Source: Whalleya microplaca (lineage: Eukaryota; Ascomycota; Sordariomycetes; Xylariales; Xylariaceae). From it: a DNA stretch of 64,000 nucleotides. The notes under the pieces were generated by a model, which made no database searches, was not told the DNA's origin, and was given only the letters and a program-made list of their open reading frames with translations. Made by a program: the position numbers and the translations under genes. Below, piece after piece: positions 1 to 11,303 of this stretch (its first letter is position 1; each line of letters starts with the position of its first letter). Where the stretch lies: positions 682,001 to 746,000 of the forward strand of contig MU385717.1 in assembly GCA_022497155.1 (NCBI GenBank). Reading direction: 5' to 3'.

Positions 1-3000
1 ATTGTGGAATGGCGAGAGCCTCCTATCTAGGCACTACCTAGATACATATCTTATAGAGCCGAGTAATAAATATAGTCTCGAGAGTGTTCATGCGCATGTG
101 GGCTGAAATGCAAACCAGCATAACCGATGCCTCCACTGACCTGGGGAGGATCAGCACGATGTTTGCTTATTGAACCGAATCGTACTGTACGGAATACACA
201 TACACGTAGACGCCCTTTGCGATATCAAAACATACCTGTCTCTCTGTGCCTTGTAATGTGGTAGACTTCGCAGAGGTAAGAAACGGGCAGGCCCGAGACC
301 AACCGGTTTATCTAGATACGGGAGTGAAGTAGAAAGCTCATCAATAGGTAAGCCAACAATGTTTACCTAGATGGCATCCCTTCGTCGTACACGCAGTCGG
401 TGAAACCAAAAGCATGCGACTGGAACTCATCATCAACGGTTTTCAGGAACATGAAAACAGGCTGAAGTCAGGTAGGTTGTGTTGGCTGGCTGGCTGGAGA
501 TGATTGGCGGAGGATTGCCCAACATACTGGAGGTCAGACTCACCAAGGTGCGAATCGGCGAAATATGTTCAATCTGGACACATTTGATAGGAGAGGAAAG
601 TATCTATCTGGGCGGTAGGAGGTATCACACAAGTATCGTGGGGGCGAACACAGAGTAACTAATTGTACCTACTGCGTAGTACGGAGTAGGCAGGAAATTT
701 GGTACAATCTTGGACCTTGGGCTGCTGGGCTGCTCGGATCGAAGAAAGGAAACCCGAAAGCCAAGCGGTCCTGGGAATGGGATTGTGGAGGAAAACGTGC
801 TTACGTACCAGGACAGGGGAGAAATGAGACAACAAAAGAAGTGGAAACTCAGGTCACGAGTTGACGACTTATTAATATAGCACTACCATTTATAGGTACC
901 TACCATAGTATATTCATGTACTTACATTAATGTAATTATTGTTCTTTTACCCCTTTTCACCTAACTGTTCAAGGTCCTTAGTCTCTCGAAGGCAATCATT
1001 GGCCTACGTGTAGGTATTTACATCGGCGTACCAACGCGTTCATGTTACATATATGATAGGAGTCATCCTACCATACAACTGCAATATACACATCCATGAT
1101 CTACCAGGATATGTAGGTAGACATGCACGGCATATATTGTATCGGACGTACTACCTGACCGTACGCAGGTCAAGGGCCGAGAGACCCGCAAGTTACACTA
1201 CTGCGTACCTACTGGAAGGTACCGGGAGGAGGTATGTATTATAAATTATGACGAGATACCCCTCTGTGGATGCATCTAGAAAACTTCTCGAACTCGATTC
1301 TTTGTCGTCGTCTATATCTATGCAGCTATGTCAGCAACATATTGACTAGGTACGACAACTGTTGTCCAATTAGGTTGTGTTAGTCGAACCTTCTACAGCA
1401 AAGCAAATCAGGCTGTGCTGAGAACGCCATCGCAATTGGACCGGAAACTTGTGATATCAATTCCAGTGCATATGTTTCAATACATCCCTCGAGGTGAGCG
1501 CACATATGCATACCTCCTTACAGACCCGGGGAAGCCTTTATCTCTCCATTTGTTTAGGTATTCATGCAGCCACCTGAATATGGGCATGGAACGTACCTCT
1601 GTATTGCAGAAGTGTGATAGACAGGGCCGGCCGGCAGTGGATTGACGTTTTGACGTTTTGTGATGTTTAGCTAGCTCTGCGTCGCGTTCGAGATCCAGCC
1701 GTTTGTCTCACTATACGTCGTAACAACGTTGATCCCAGCTGTTAGCCCTACGGTATGTAGCTCGGCTGCTATTCCCGTCACCCCGTTCCATTCTCATGCA
1801 TTGCTCTCCCAACCCGCTAGGTTAGTATTTGCAATCCACACTCACGACAACGACTGTTCGGTGTTAGTGGACCCGGGGAACACGGGGAAGTCGGCAACAT
1901 CTAAATATGCAACATCGTCTTCACCGCTTAAAGGCCCGATGATAAAACAAAGATTTCGTCTTCCGTCTGCCTGTCTGCCAATGATATTCTAGTAGAGCGC
2001 GGCTTACATGCCAAACACTATCGCCATTGACTTTAGCTATAAGATACTCTATATATTAGACAAGAACCAATATAGTCACGCTAGACTTACCTCGAGATGA
2101 TTAAGGTTAGATTACTGGATTCGTGGACACTTTTCTTACCTGCTGTAAGATAGAAAGCTGGGTTGGTATGTATGGATAGGTACAATTCATATCAACGCTA
2201 GTAGATCTTGCACTGCTGGCTCACCTCAGACCGCGTCTCCCAATATGACTTCAAACCACGTCAAATATACACTACCAAGTCAATGGTATGGCCGATGCTT
2301 TTGTCATCAATGTTGTACTTGAACCATCGACTTATCACATCGAATGCTCCGATTACAAGAGGTAATGGCAATGCCTCCCTACATTGACAAGCCTCAATGG
2401 CAGAGACTCGATATTTTATGATGTTACATGCAAATACTAAATACCCTTTTTCTTGTTTGCAGCAAGGTCACCTTGGGGTCAGTGGTTATTACCCCGACCA
2501 CTCGGATTTTAAGCCATGCGGTGAATCCAGCTTCAATCTCAATGGTCATGAGTGACACAATAAAAGCTTGTTGGTGGTCCTTACACAGCGGCTCACTTCT
2601 CCCCTAGTGTAAAACAATGCTGTGCCACCACATTGTTCATGTTCCTTCTGCGATGCACTCATCTTGGTGCCTGAAGTTGTAGATGTATTGACTTATTAGA
2701 AGGGTGTCAAATTCAGCTACCTTATGAATTCATAGATCTTGGTTTATCATAAGGCTATAGCTATAGAATCTCCAAATCTAAGTTTCACTAACGATATAGA
2801 CAAATGTATGACAACCATCAGCCTAGCCCAGCCTACATAGGAGATCATTAATCTTATGTGCAAGCCCGCTAGTGTTCCAGTCTCTTTAATATGGACAGAT
2901 GTTATCTATATAAGTACTGCGTATTCAGCTAAGGCCGCGGGTTAGGCTGACTGCTTCAGGCAACCCGACATCCGAGATTCCGAGGTTTGTCAATCTAGCT

Positions 3001-3457
3001 GCAATGTCACTCGAGATCATGATTGTAAGGTCTGTAAGATTTCTCCTAAAGCCGTCAACGATGTTTGAGACTTTCAATAGCATACTTCAATTGACTTTTC
3101 TAAGACAGCAAACAAGGCTTGCTATCAATCTGGTCAACGATATCAGAACAAGATGAAGGGATTACCTATGTAGATACCTAGTTAGTGGGGTTTTATAGGG
3201 CTTTCCCCTTCGATTCTGTTGGTCCGAGCACTGGTTGTTCAAGACGTTAAACGGCAGAGCTGTGGCGCATTTGCAATTCGCGGGGCACATACGATGACAT
3301 AATAGCAAACAAATCCTTTTGGTCAAACCTGCAGCTTTTATATGTACCTTTCTGCCTACGGACGTGGAAAACGTGTGAGTGTTAACGCTAGTGCTGCAGA
3401 GGTCCCTCAGCCGTGTTTTTTGGTGACGGATAGCAGCGGTTGCCTGTGTTCTCCTCA
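1..3457. other. gene-free left flank
   Basis: I see no gene here. The open frames are short, most begin at non-ATG codons, and none encodes a recognisable protein or joins to another frame through plausible splice sites. The DNA is moderately AT-rich with many TACCTA/TAGGTA words and short homopolymers. The last few hundred bases should hold the promoter and 5' leader of the DPP3 gene that follows. Degenerate repeat DNA cannot be excluded without a repeat search. Confidence 0.6.
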
Positions 3458-5831
3458 ATGAACCCCCTCCTTTCACTGTCTCGAGGACTTCCTTCGGCAT
3501 TCAGACTCTCAAGACGCCTTCCCTCACTCAAACCCTCGTTTTCTGGTAACCCGCTCCGTCGTCCCGGTGTAGCACGGTCACTCTTTTCCACAATGGATGC
3601 TCAAGATCTCCAACACTACCTTGCCGACGCTCCCCCTAGCGTCGTAAGGCTCGAGATTGAGAAGCACTTCGATGCCCTCAACGACAAGCAGAAAAGATAC
3701 GCCCATTTCATTAGCAGGTACTGGGGCACGATGCACCCCTACTGATTCAGGAGACACTGCTCACTAATTATGTGCATCAGAGCATCATTTGCGGGTAGTA
3801 GAATTGTAGCACGGCAGATTTCTCCCGAATCTGAACCAATCGTGAGTAAACCGGTGCTTACATGACGAGGCCACGTGCTCACCCTAATTGCAGTTCAACT
3901 TCATACTGGCGCTTCATAAAGAAAGCGGAGGAGACTGGAAAGCACTGCAAGCTAAAGCTGGCATATCGGACGAGCATCTAGATCAGTTCTTGCAATACGC
4001 GGCACAATTTCTTGGAAATAATGGCAACTACAAGAGCTTTGGTGACGCCAAGTTCATCCCGAGATGCCCGGAGTCTGCATTTGCTGCCCTTGCGACCACC
4101 TCCCCCGATGCTCAGCGATTCTACAATGAGACCTCCGGCGGCATCTTTTCTTCTGAGAAGCCTGCTCTGATGCATCTTGGCTATCCCGAAGAAGGTCACA
4201 TGACGACTTACTATCCGGGGTCTCCAGATATCACAAAGGCCGAGATTGAGGCCGTCTCGGCGTGGATGGAAGAAAAAGGACTACTCCCAGAGAACACCCG
4301 ACTAGTCAAGTCCAAGGATGGCTCATTTGAAATATTGATTGCATCAGGCAATCGGGCAATTCCTAGTGAAGGCGGTGATATCGGGAAGGAGACAGAATTC
4401 AAGATCAACGATGGGGCTTTGGCGGGGAAAACCATAAAGCTGGTTTATGGCGACCATGCTAAAGAACTGGCTGCTGCTACGGCTTATATCAAGCGGGCGG
4501 CAGAGAATGGCGATAATGAGAATCAGCAGAAGATGTGCGACGCCTATGCGAAGTCCTTCGGGGAAGGGTCGTTGCTGGCCTTCAAGGATAGCCAAAGATT
4601 CTGGATCCGAGACAAGGGCCCCATGATCGAGTCCAATGTTGGTTTTATCGAGACCTACCGTGATCCCGCAGGCATCCGAGGTGAATGGGAAGGCTTTGCG
4701 GCGGTTGTCAACCTCGAACGGACCAGGGCCTTTGGAGCCCTTGTAGACGCTGCCCCTTCTCTAGTCCCACTCCTACCATGGAACAAGGATTTTGAGAAAG
4801 ACAAGTTCTTGTCACCCGACTTTACTTCCCTCGAAGTACTGACATTCGCCGGCTCAGGTATCCCAGCAGGGATAAATATCCCCAACTATGACGACATCAG
4901 ACAAACCGAGGGCTTCAAGAACGTGTCTCTCGGGAATGTACTAAGTGCTAAGGCACCGGACGAGAAGATACCGTTCATTGACGAAAAAGATCTTGAAGTA
5001 TATCGGAAGTACCGTGATGGGGCCTTCGAAGTTCAAGTTGGACTTCATGAACTCACCGGTCATGGTTGTGGCAAGTTATTACAGGAGACGTCGTCAGGCG
5101 TGTTCAACTTCGACAAAACGAACCCTCCCCTTTCTCCCCTAACTGGCAAACCCGTTACGACGTGGTACAAACCTGGCCAAACCTGGGGTTCAGTCTTCGG
5201 AAGTCTAGCTGGTTCATATGAGGAGTGCCGCGCAGAGCTTGTTGCCATGTATCTGAGTTGTGAATTCCCCGTACTGAAGATATTCGGTTTTGGCGACGGC
5301 TCAGTCGACATAGATGGTGAAGCTGGTGATGTACTATACGCTTCATATCTATCTATGGCGCGCGCTGGTCTCGCTTCCCTAGAGATGTGGGATCCTAAGA
5401 GCCGTAAATGGGGCCAAGCTCACTCACAAGCACGATTCTCTATCCTCCAATGCTTCTTGCAGGCCGGCGACGGCTTCTGCAAGCTGGACTATCAAAAGGA
5501 CGACCTCACCGACCTCAAGATCCTCCTAGACCGGAGCAAGATCCTCACGACGGGCCGCAAGGCCGTCGGCGACTACCTGCAGAAACTGCACATCTACAAG
5601 GCGACGGCGGACGTCGAGACGGGGACGAAGTTCTACAACTCCATGACGGAAGTCGACCCCGAGTTCTGGGGCCGCAAGGTCAGGAACGAGGTGCTCCGCA
5701 ATAAGCAGCCCCGGAAGGTATTCGTCCAGGCGAACACCTACTTGGACGAGGCGACCGGCAAGGTCACGCTCAAGCACTACGACGCTACACCCCAGGGCCT
5801 GATCCAGAGCTGGGCAGAGCGCGATGTATGA
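3458..5831 (+). CDS. DPP3: dipeptidyl peptidase III (M49 metallopeptidase)
   Basis: Zinc exopeptidase that removes dipeptides from the N terminus of oligopeptides, normally cytosolic, in late steps of protein turnover. Exons by splice signals: 3458-3717, 3781-3841, 3894-5831, giving 752 residues. The M49 signature HELTGH (from residue 492) and the second zinc motif EECRAE (from residue 550) are intact, about 58 residues apart as in the family. Two in-frame ATGs exist. The one at 3593 gives 707 residues and places HELTGH at 447, close to its position in animal enzymes. The upstream one at 3458 adds 45 residues rich in Arg, Ser and Leu with almost no acidic residues, resembling a mitochondrial presequence. 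The 3' end (about 5460-5785) switches to nearly exclusive G/C third positions. Family assignment is very secure; the choice of start is not. Confidence 0.96.
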
Positions 5832-6578
5832 CTTCCGATTCCAGGCAGACTGGGTAAAAGGAGTTTGTTATGAAAATTGGGATAAGAAGTAGCGCATCTG
5901 CATACCTGAATCTTGTTCTTGAAAAATAGATAAATTTCAAGTGATGTTAGATAGACATGCTCACGACAGGTCGTTTATCTTGACTGTGAGACAAATAGTT
6001 GATGTTTAACAGTTCTTCTCTCCTCTCTATGCTAAAAGATCAATCGTGAACTTCATCCTCACCTCAATCTTCATGAATAGAAAGATATCATATAGGAATT
6101 TAGATACCTGAGCCTGGATCTAAGTATCCTAGGTCCGATGATGTCAATCTACTGCCACGCCTTACTAAGTCTAAACCCAACACGTTCATAAACTTATTTC
6201 CCGGCACGGAATACCGAGGTATAACTATATCATTCATTTCGTAGCGAAATTGCATAGACACCTAGATTGGAGTTGATCCTCTTGAGTCTTAAGAACTGTA
6301 GGTGTAAGTTCCAGAGATCATAGTCTCAAATATTGCTTGTTTCAGTAATACATTCACCTCACCAACGCGCAAAAGCCGTGCATATTGTCTTGATATAGCC
6401 TTTGTTGACTAGAACCTCAATTACAGACGCCAGAATCAATATGACCGATGAGCCTTCAACGTCCAGATGCAATTGGCAAAGCCAGCCCAGTTCCGCGATC
6501 CGCCGTCCGCAAATTCTTTATGTTATCTCTCCTCCTAAGAACCGTGAACCCCCCAGAAGCCCTTCCGGAATTCCGCAT
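5832..6578. other. convergent intergenic region DPP3/eL6
   Basis: This 747-base stretch lies between two gene 3' ends and should hold both 3' untranslated regions and polyadenylation signals. It is AT-rich. Short frames at its right end are antisense shadows of the eL6 last exon. Nothing else is seen. Confidence 0.6.
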
Positions 6579-7516
6579 CTACCACTTCATCTCGTGGGGC
6601 TTGTCGCCCTTTCGGAGGCTGAAAGAGCTCGCGAGGTAGCTGGCAAGCAGATCTACCTTCTTGATGCTGGCAATCAGGGGCTTGTCTACGGCCTTCTGGT
6701 CCGCCGCTCGGCTGCTGCTGATTTCCTTCTTCTGTGAAGCTGCGTGTTAGCCAACCTTGCTCCTGTGGAGGGAACACTGCCTGTCATATCGTACCTGCGG
6801 CTTCTCGCCCTGCTTGAAGAAAGCCTCCTCGCTAGCCTTGTCCTTCGCCTTGTCCCGGGTGAAGTACTGGGCTTCTGCGACCTCCGCGATCTTCTTCTCG
6901 TCCAGGCCCGTCAGGTCGATCTGGTAGGAAGTGGCGATGACGTATCGGGAGTTCACTCGTCTCAGGGGAACGCCGTTGATCTTGAAGGGACCGGTGACGA
7001 GCAGGACACCCTGGTCCAGAGTCTTGAGGAGGACAACGCGCTTGCCGCGGAATCGGCCGGCGAGGAGGATGAGCACGGTACCGGGCTGGAGGGTCTTTCT
7101 CGGAGCCCAAGGTCGAAGGGCCTTGCGGACCTACGCATCGCAACCGTTAGTGAATGAATCAATGAGCAGCGTCGTTGAAGTAATGATCGGGCCGTCCAAT
7201 CGATCCATCTTTCCCATTCCGTCGAACTTCGTAATTTTGATAGAAGAGCATAAGTGCAGAATCGCTAGCACTCTATGCCCGGTTCATTTTATGCCAGCGA
7301 CCTCTCATATTTTCCCCAACACTGATATCCATACCCAAGGCCAGTTTGCCACAGCTTGTTTCCATCGTGCTCAGAATATGGAATTTTTGCGTTGCAACTC
7401 ACCGTCTTCGGCTTGGCCTCATCCTCAGCTGGGTACCATTTTTGGGCCTTCTGGGAAGCGTGAGGAACGTCCCGAGTCGACTTTCCGAACTTCTTCTGTG
7501 TGCTCGGCTGCGACAT
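6579..7516 (-). CDS. RPL6: 60S ribosomal protein L6 (eL6)
   Basis: Structural protein of the large cytosolic ribosomal subunit. Three exons on the minus strand: 7403-7516, 6795-7130 and 6579-6731, all joined in phase 0, giving 200 residues, the normal fungal length. The first exon encodes a short basic N terminus starting MSQPST. The middle exon carries the conserved KOW-like core ([17 protein letters not shown], then [20 protein letters not shown]). The last exon is a lysine-rich tail ending in MKW. Intron 1 is 272 bases, long for this window but usual for fungal ribosomal protein genes. I looked in it for box C/D snoRNA motifs and found none convincing. It is divergent from RPN13 and convergent with DPP3. 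Confidence 0.95.
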
Positions 7517-8104
7517 GGTGAAGCTGTGCTAGGGGGGTTAGTGGTGGTGAAAGGAAATTGGCAGGTTCCTCGATGTTGATAATGCGAGGTCAGAAATTCC
7601 ACTTTGCGCGAAAAGATCAATTCAGTTGTGGGTTTAGGCGAAGCCCTGGTGCCACTGGTGCAGGTGCACCACGCAAAATCCAGTACCTGTGGCGCGGCGC
7701 CATGTGGGGCAGATATATCTAGGGTATCTGTGGCTGGAGAGACATTGGTTGTGGCGACACATATAGCTTACCTAAGCATGCTAAGTCAGCTAGTTCGTCA
7801 CGGAATTTAATTTTTGAAAGGCCGAACTTCAGCCCGCCTAGAAGGTAGGTACGTTGGTACTTGGTCGTTAGGTAAGGCAGGCGGGCATTGAGGTCAACTG
7901 CCCCAGAGGTGGAAGCTTGACGAAGCTCTGCTGCAGCCTTATCACATACATCATCCAACGTCGACATTTCAGCAGCATCTCCCCCAAAGTTTCACATTCA
8001 ACAATCATACAACATCCCAACCTAATATTAACTGTCCGATACTTTGTCACTACCCGAATAGTCTCCTTTCAAATCCTTTAAGGCCCTGCTAGCCCCGCTC
8101 GATC
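7517..8104. promoter_or_regulatory. divergent promoter region, eL6 / RPN13
   Basis: 588 bases separate the start codons of two divergently transcribed housekeeping genes, so both promoters must lie here. There is a GC-rich patch near 7690-7710 and pyrimidine-rich DNA before the RPN13 ATG. I cannot name a specific factor site. A minus-strand ATG frame of 82 codons (7719-7967) lies inside it and is probably chance. Confidence 0.5.
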
Positions 8105-9603
8105 ATGTCGATTGCACCCATCATAACCTTCAAGGCGGGCATATGCGACATCGATGTACGTATTATACAGCTTGTTTGTCTTGTGCCATCCATCATACTA
8201 ACATTAGCGCTAGAGCTCGTCAAAGCCCTACAAGGTCAAGCCTTCACCCCGGCCTGGGTATATCTATCTGTACTCTGAAGATGGTAAATAGTCAATGGAT
8301 GCTTGCGCAGAATGTAGCTGTCGTGCTGATATAGCCTAGATTTGATTCATTTCTGCTGGCGAGAGCGGAACGTTCCCCTCGACGAGCCCGAGCTAGATCT
8401 AGTCATGGTACCGACTGACGGACACTTCATCCCCTACGATTCAAAGCACCAGCCTTTCGAATCTGCCAACACGAATGGCCGCATCTTCGTCCTCAAATTC
8501 CTTTCCTCTTCCCAGCGACACCTCTTCTGGCTGCAGTCTAAACCTCAAGGTCGCAACGGCGACCCGACCTGGCTCAGCCCTCGCGACCGAAAGATTGGCG
8601 ATATCGTAGACAGACTTCTACAGGGTGACGAGGTTGACGTCGTGCGCGAGCTAGCTTCCATCACCAACAACGACAACGACGACCGCCATGGGGGCGATGA
8701 CGAGCCCATGGAGGATGTCGAGGGACATGGTGGTGACCCCACTTCCCAAGGAGGCAGCGGAGGAGCGGGTGCAGGTGCTACAGGCGGCGATGTACGGGAA
8801 GAAGGCGAGGGAGCGAGAGAGGGCGGTGCCGACGGCGCTAGAGCGTAGGTGATATCTCATTCTTCAACATTGTGGCGTTATTATGGAACTGGATCTTGAA
8901 AGCATGAAAAACCAAAAGGCATACATTGGCGCATAGAGTTTCTAGCGTGTTGTTGGGCTTGCCATGTATTACTAGAGATCATGAGCTCTCTCTCAAGAAA
9001 TGAGAACTGCTGCGATTTCACACCAAATTGTCCACGCCAAAGCAAATGTGCTGACGCGATGTTAGTGCTGCCTCTGGTGTCCCCGATGCTGCTACCGCGG
9101 TGAGAAATTTCCTAGACTCGTTAAAGGGGGGCAATGCTGCTGCCGGAGCGAGCCAAGCGGAAGGGAAGCTGTATCCACTTCTCTCGGATCTCTTAACGCC
9201 TCCTACCACTGTTCCTGTGGCACGGGTGGCGACGGAAGAGCAGGTAGATAACCTACTCAGCTTTCTTCCGCCCTCCGTTCTCGTCATCTCTCAACAGGCC
9301 GACCACGGTGACAGTACTGCAGAGCCGACCCCTGATGCGGTAGAGGCTGCCAAACAAGCGATGAGTCTCGGCCAGAAGAAAGCCTTGTTGGAGAAGGTAT
9401 TGCGGAGTCCGCAGTTCCACCAGAGCTTGACCAGCCTGACGATGGCGCTTAGAGATGGCGGATTACCCAGTGTTGCCGACGCACTTTCTATCAAGGTCGA
9501 GAACGGCGGTTACATGAGAGGCAGCCAGATGCCTCTCGGCGGCGGTGACGCAGTTGAGGCCTTCGTTGAGGGCGTCAAGAAAACTGTCCAGGAAAACCAA
9601 TAG
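8105..9603 (+). CDS. RPN13: 26S proteasome ubiquitin receptor Rpn13 (ADRM1 family)
   Basis: Docks ubiquitinated substrates and the deubiquitinase UCH37/Uch2 on the proteasome regulatory particle. Exons 8105-8155, 8214-8283, 8340-8844 and 9066-9603, giving 387 residues. The N-terminal PRU (Pru) domain is spread over the first three exons and shows PGYIYLY, LIHFCWRER and the phrase FLSSSQRHLFWLQ. A low-complexity Asp/Gly/Glu-rich linker follows. The last exon is the DEUBAD domain (LYPLLSDLL, then a helical region with SPQFHQSLTSLTMAL) present in animal ADRM1 and many filamentous fungi but lacking in the short S. cerevisiae protein. The third intron (221 bases, donor GTAGGT) joins the linker to DEUBAD in phase 2 without a stop. 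Identity is secure; splice choices were made by eye. Confidence 0.93.
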
Positions 9604-10097
9604 CCTACCGTCAACAGCCTTAGGAATTCATAGATGCACATACGTTCTCAATGTAGAAACGGTTCACCTCACCATGAAACATGAAATATGCTGTTACAAT
9701 ATCTTCAACGATTCCTGTACAACATCATGTGTGCTGCAACGTGGGACGAAAAATACTTACTACGGACCAATACCTATAGAATTCTTTACGCCTACGGGAT
9801 GGTTGATGAGATACCAGATGCTGTCAAGTTATATACCACTTTTGGCTTTGCAAGGTCTGTAACCAATCCAAGTAAAAGTTTTCAAGTGCTCATTATTAAA
9901 GTAACTATTCAAAAAGAAGGTGAAGAATAGAATATCAATTTTCCGTTTCGTCTTAAATCCACAAAATTGCCACGCTCTCCCCCTTTTCTCTTCTTTTTCT
10001 TTTCCATTCTTTCTTTTTCTTCTTCTCTCCATCCAAATCTTCAAGCAACTAAAAAAGCGAGAGAGTGCGTGTGCGTCTCAAGCTAGGTAGATAGTCT
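9604..10097. other. convergent intergenic region
   Basis: 494 bases between the 3' ends of RPN13 and the minus-strand gene at 10.3 kb. It contains a long pyrimidine-rich tract (about 9975-10040) of C/T runs and is otherwise AT-rich. No gene is seen. Confidence 0.55.
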
Positions 10098-10538
10098 TCA
10101 ATAATACGGAAGCTTCCGGCGCCACATCTCCTCCTCCTCGGCGACGCGGGCGCGGCGGGCGTCCTCGAGGATCTCGTCGGACGAGCGGACGCGGACGGGG
10201 GACTCGCAGCCGCGCAGGCCGATGAAGCGGCCGATCTTGCGCCGCTTCTCCTCGAGCGGCATGTCCGACGACCACGTGATCGGGCACGGGTAGTGGAACG
10301 TGTACTGGCACGGCGTGCGCTGGTGGTAGAAGTGCGCCATCTCCTCCAGCTGCGCGTCCGTCAGCAGCCAGAAGTTTAGCAGCGTCCCGGGGAACGCCGG
10401 GTGGATGTCCCCGGTCGTCAGCTGCACTAGGGGATGGAGTGGTAGTGCCATCTGCCGCAGCTTCTCCCGGAACACCGAGTCCTTGGCTGCCCGCCGGTCT
10501 CCCAGCATCGTCGGCTGGTTGCGTGTTTGGTTCTCCAT
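10098..10538 (-). CDS. unrecognised fungal protein, 146 residues
   Basis: I do not recognise this protein. The frame is open further upstream, but only to a TTG; the first ATG gives 146 residues starting MENQTRN. The coding case rests on strong G/C third-position use, especially in the last two thirds, and on a globular, mixed composition. The N-terminal part reads like a folded domain (LPLHPLVQLTTGDIHPAF, then LTDAQLEEMAHFYHQ), with aromatic and His residues. The C terminus is a charged helix rich in Arg and Glu ending KLPYY. There is no signal peptide or membrane segment. A CAG directly before the ATG could be a splice acceptor, so an upstream exon is possible. It is convergent with RPN13. 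A lineage-restricted fungal family seems likely. Confidence 0.6.
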   Translation of the reverse strand: MENQTRNQPTMLGDRRAAKDSVFREKLRQMALPLHPLVQLTTGDIHPAFPGTLLNFWLLTDAQLEEMAHFYHQRTPCQYTFHYPCPITWSSDMPLEEKRRKIGRFIGLRGCESPVRVRSSDEILEDARRARVAEEEEMWRRKLPYY

Positions 10539-11303
10539 CTGATACGGGAGGCAGGTCACAAGGTGGGCTGACGGGTATTTAGGTGCGTTGTAGGTTACTG
10601 CCAATGAGTGACCGTATGCTGTTTGTTGCTGACGCTTTGTCTGGGATGCGTTCGGAACTGTTAACTAAGATGTGGATTCTTGCAATACTAGTAATAAGTG
10701 TGAGAGCGGGAGCGAATAGCTTCAAATAGAGAAAGTAATGAAAAATGAGAAGGCTGTAAGCGAGTCCTCTTTAATAACTCTCCTGTTTTTATGAATGTTT
10801 TCTGTTTAATTCGGCCTTCGACGATAGTGTCCAGCCGCCAGCAGCTACAAATGGAATGATAATTTATATGATGGGACGTTAGGAGAGAACGAGCACTTGG
10901 ATAATCAACTACGCTGCTGGTGGATAGGAGACGTAGAAGGGGCGTCCTCGAGGCTCGCGGGTGGTCGGCGGCTCTTCTTGTATGTACCAACACTTAGGAG
11001 GCGTTCTTTGTTGCGCTCTCGATGTTTCTGCACGTCGTGATCCGGCTTGCTGGTTCTTTGTCCGCTAGTGCCGTCATGGGATGAAGCGAGGCTTTGTCTT
11101 GGATAGTAGAGCTTTCATGGGACTCATTTTGGAAAGACACAAAAAGGCGGCTAACGATTTTGTTTCCTGGACGGATTTGGGAAATGCTTATTTATCTTCT
11201 GTCTAGAATCGTGGGTCGTGTCACAATGACTTCCTCTGAATATACTCGAACAAACAGAGCCTGATGTGTCTCAGTGACTCCTTTCCCAGTAACACAATTC
11301 CTG
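10539..11303. other. intergenic region upstream of the 10.3 kb gene
   Basis: 765 bases between two minus-strand genes. It should hold the promoter and leader of the 10.3 kb gene and the 3' end of ORC3. A minus-strand frame of 101 codons (10688-10993) is open but has no ATG. Two tiny minus-strand ATG frames near 11050-11130 could be upstream ORFs if the leader is long. No gene can be supported. Confidence 0.5.

Noticed and set aside
7131..7402. Possible intronic snoRNA in the long first intron of eL6
   Set aside because: I looked for box C (RTGATGA) and D (CTGA) pairs at the right spacing and found none convincing.
7719..7967. Minus-strand ATG frame of 82 codons between eL6 and RPN13
   Set aside because: It lies within the divergent promoter, has no homology that I recognise and lacks third-position bias.
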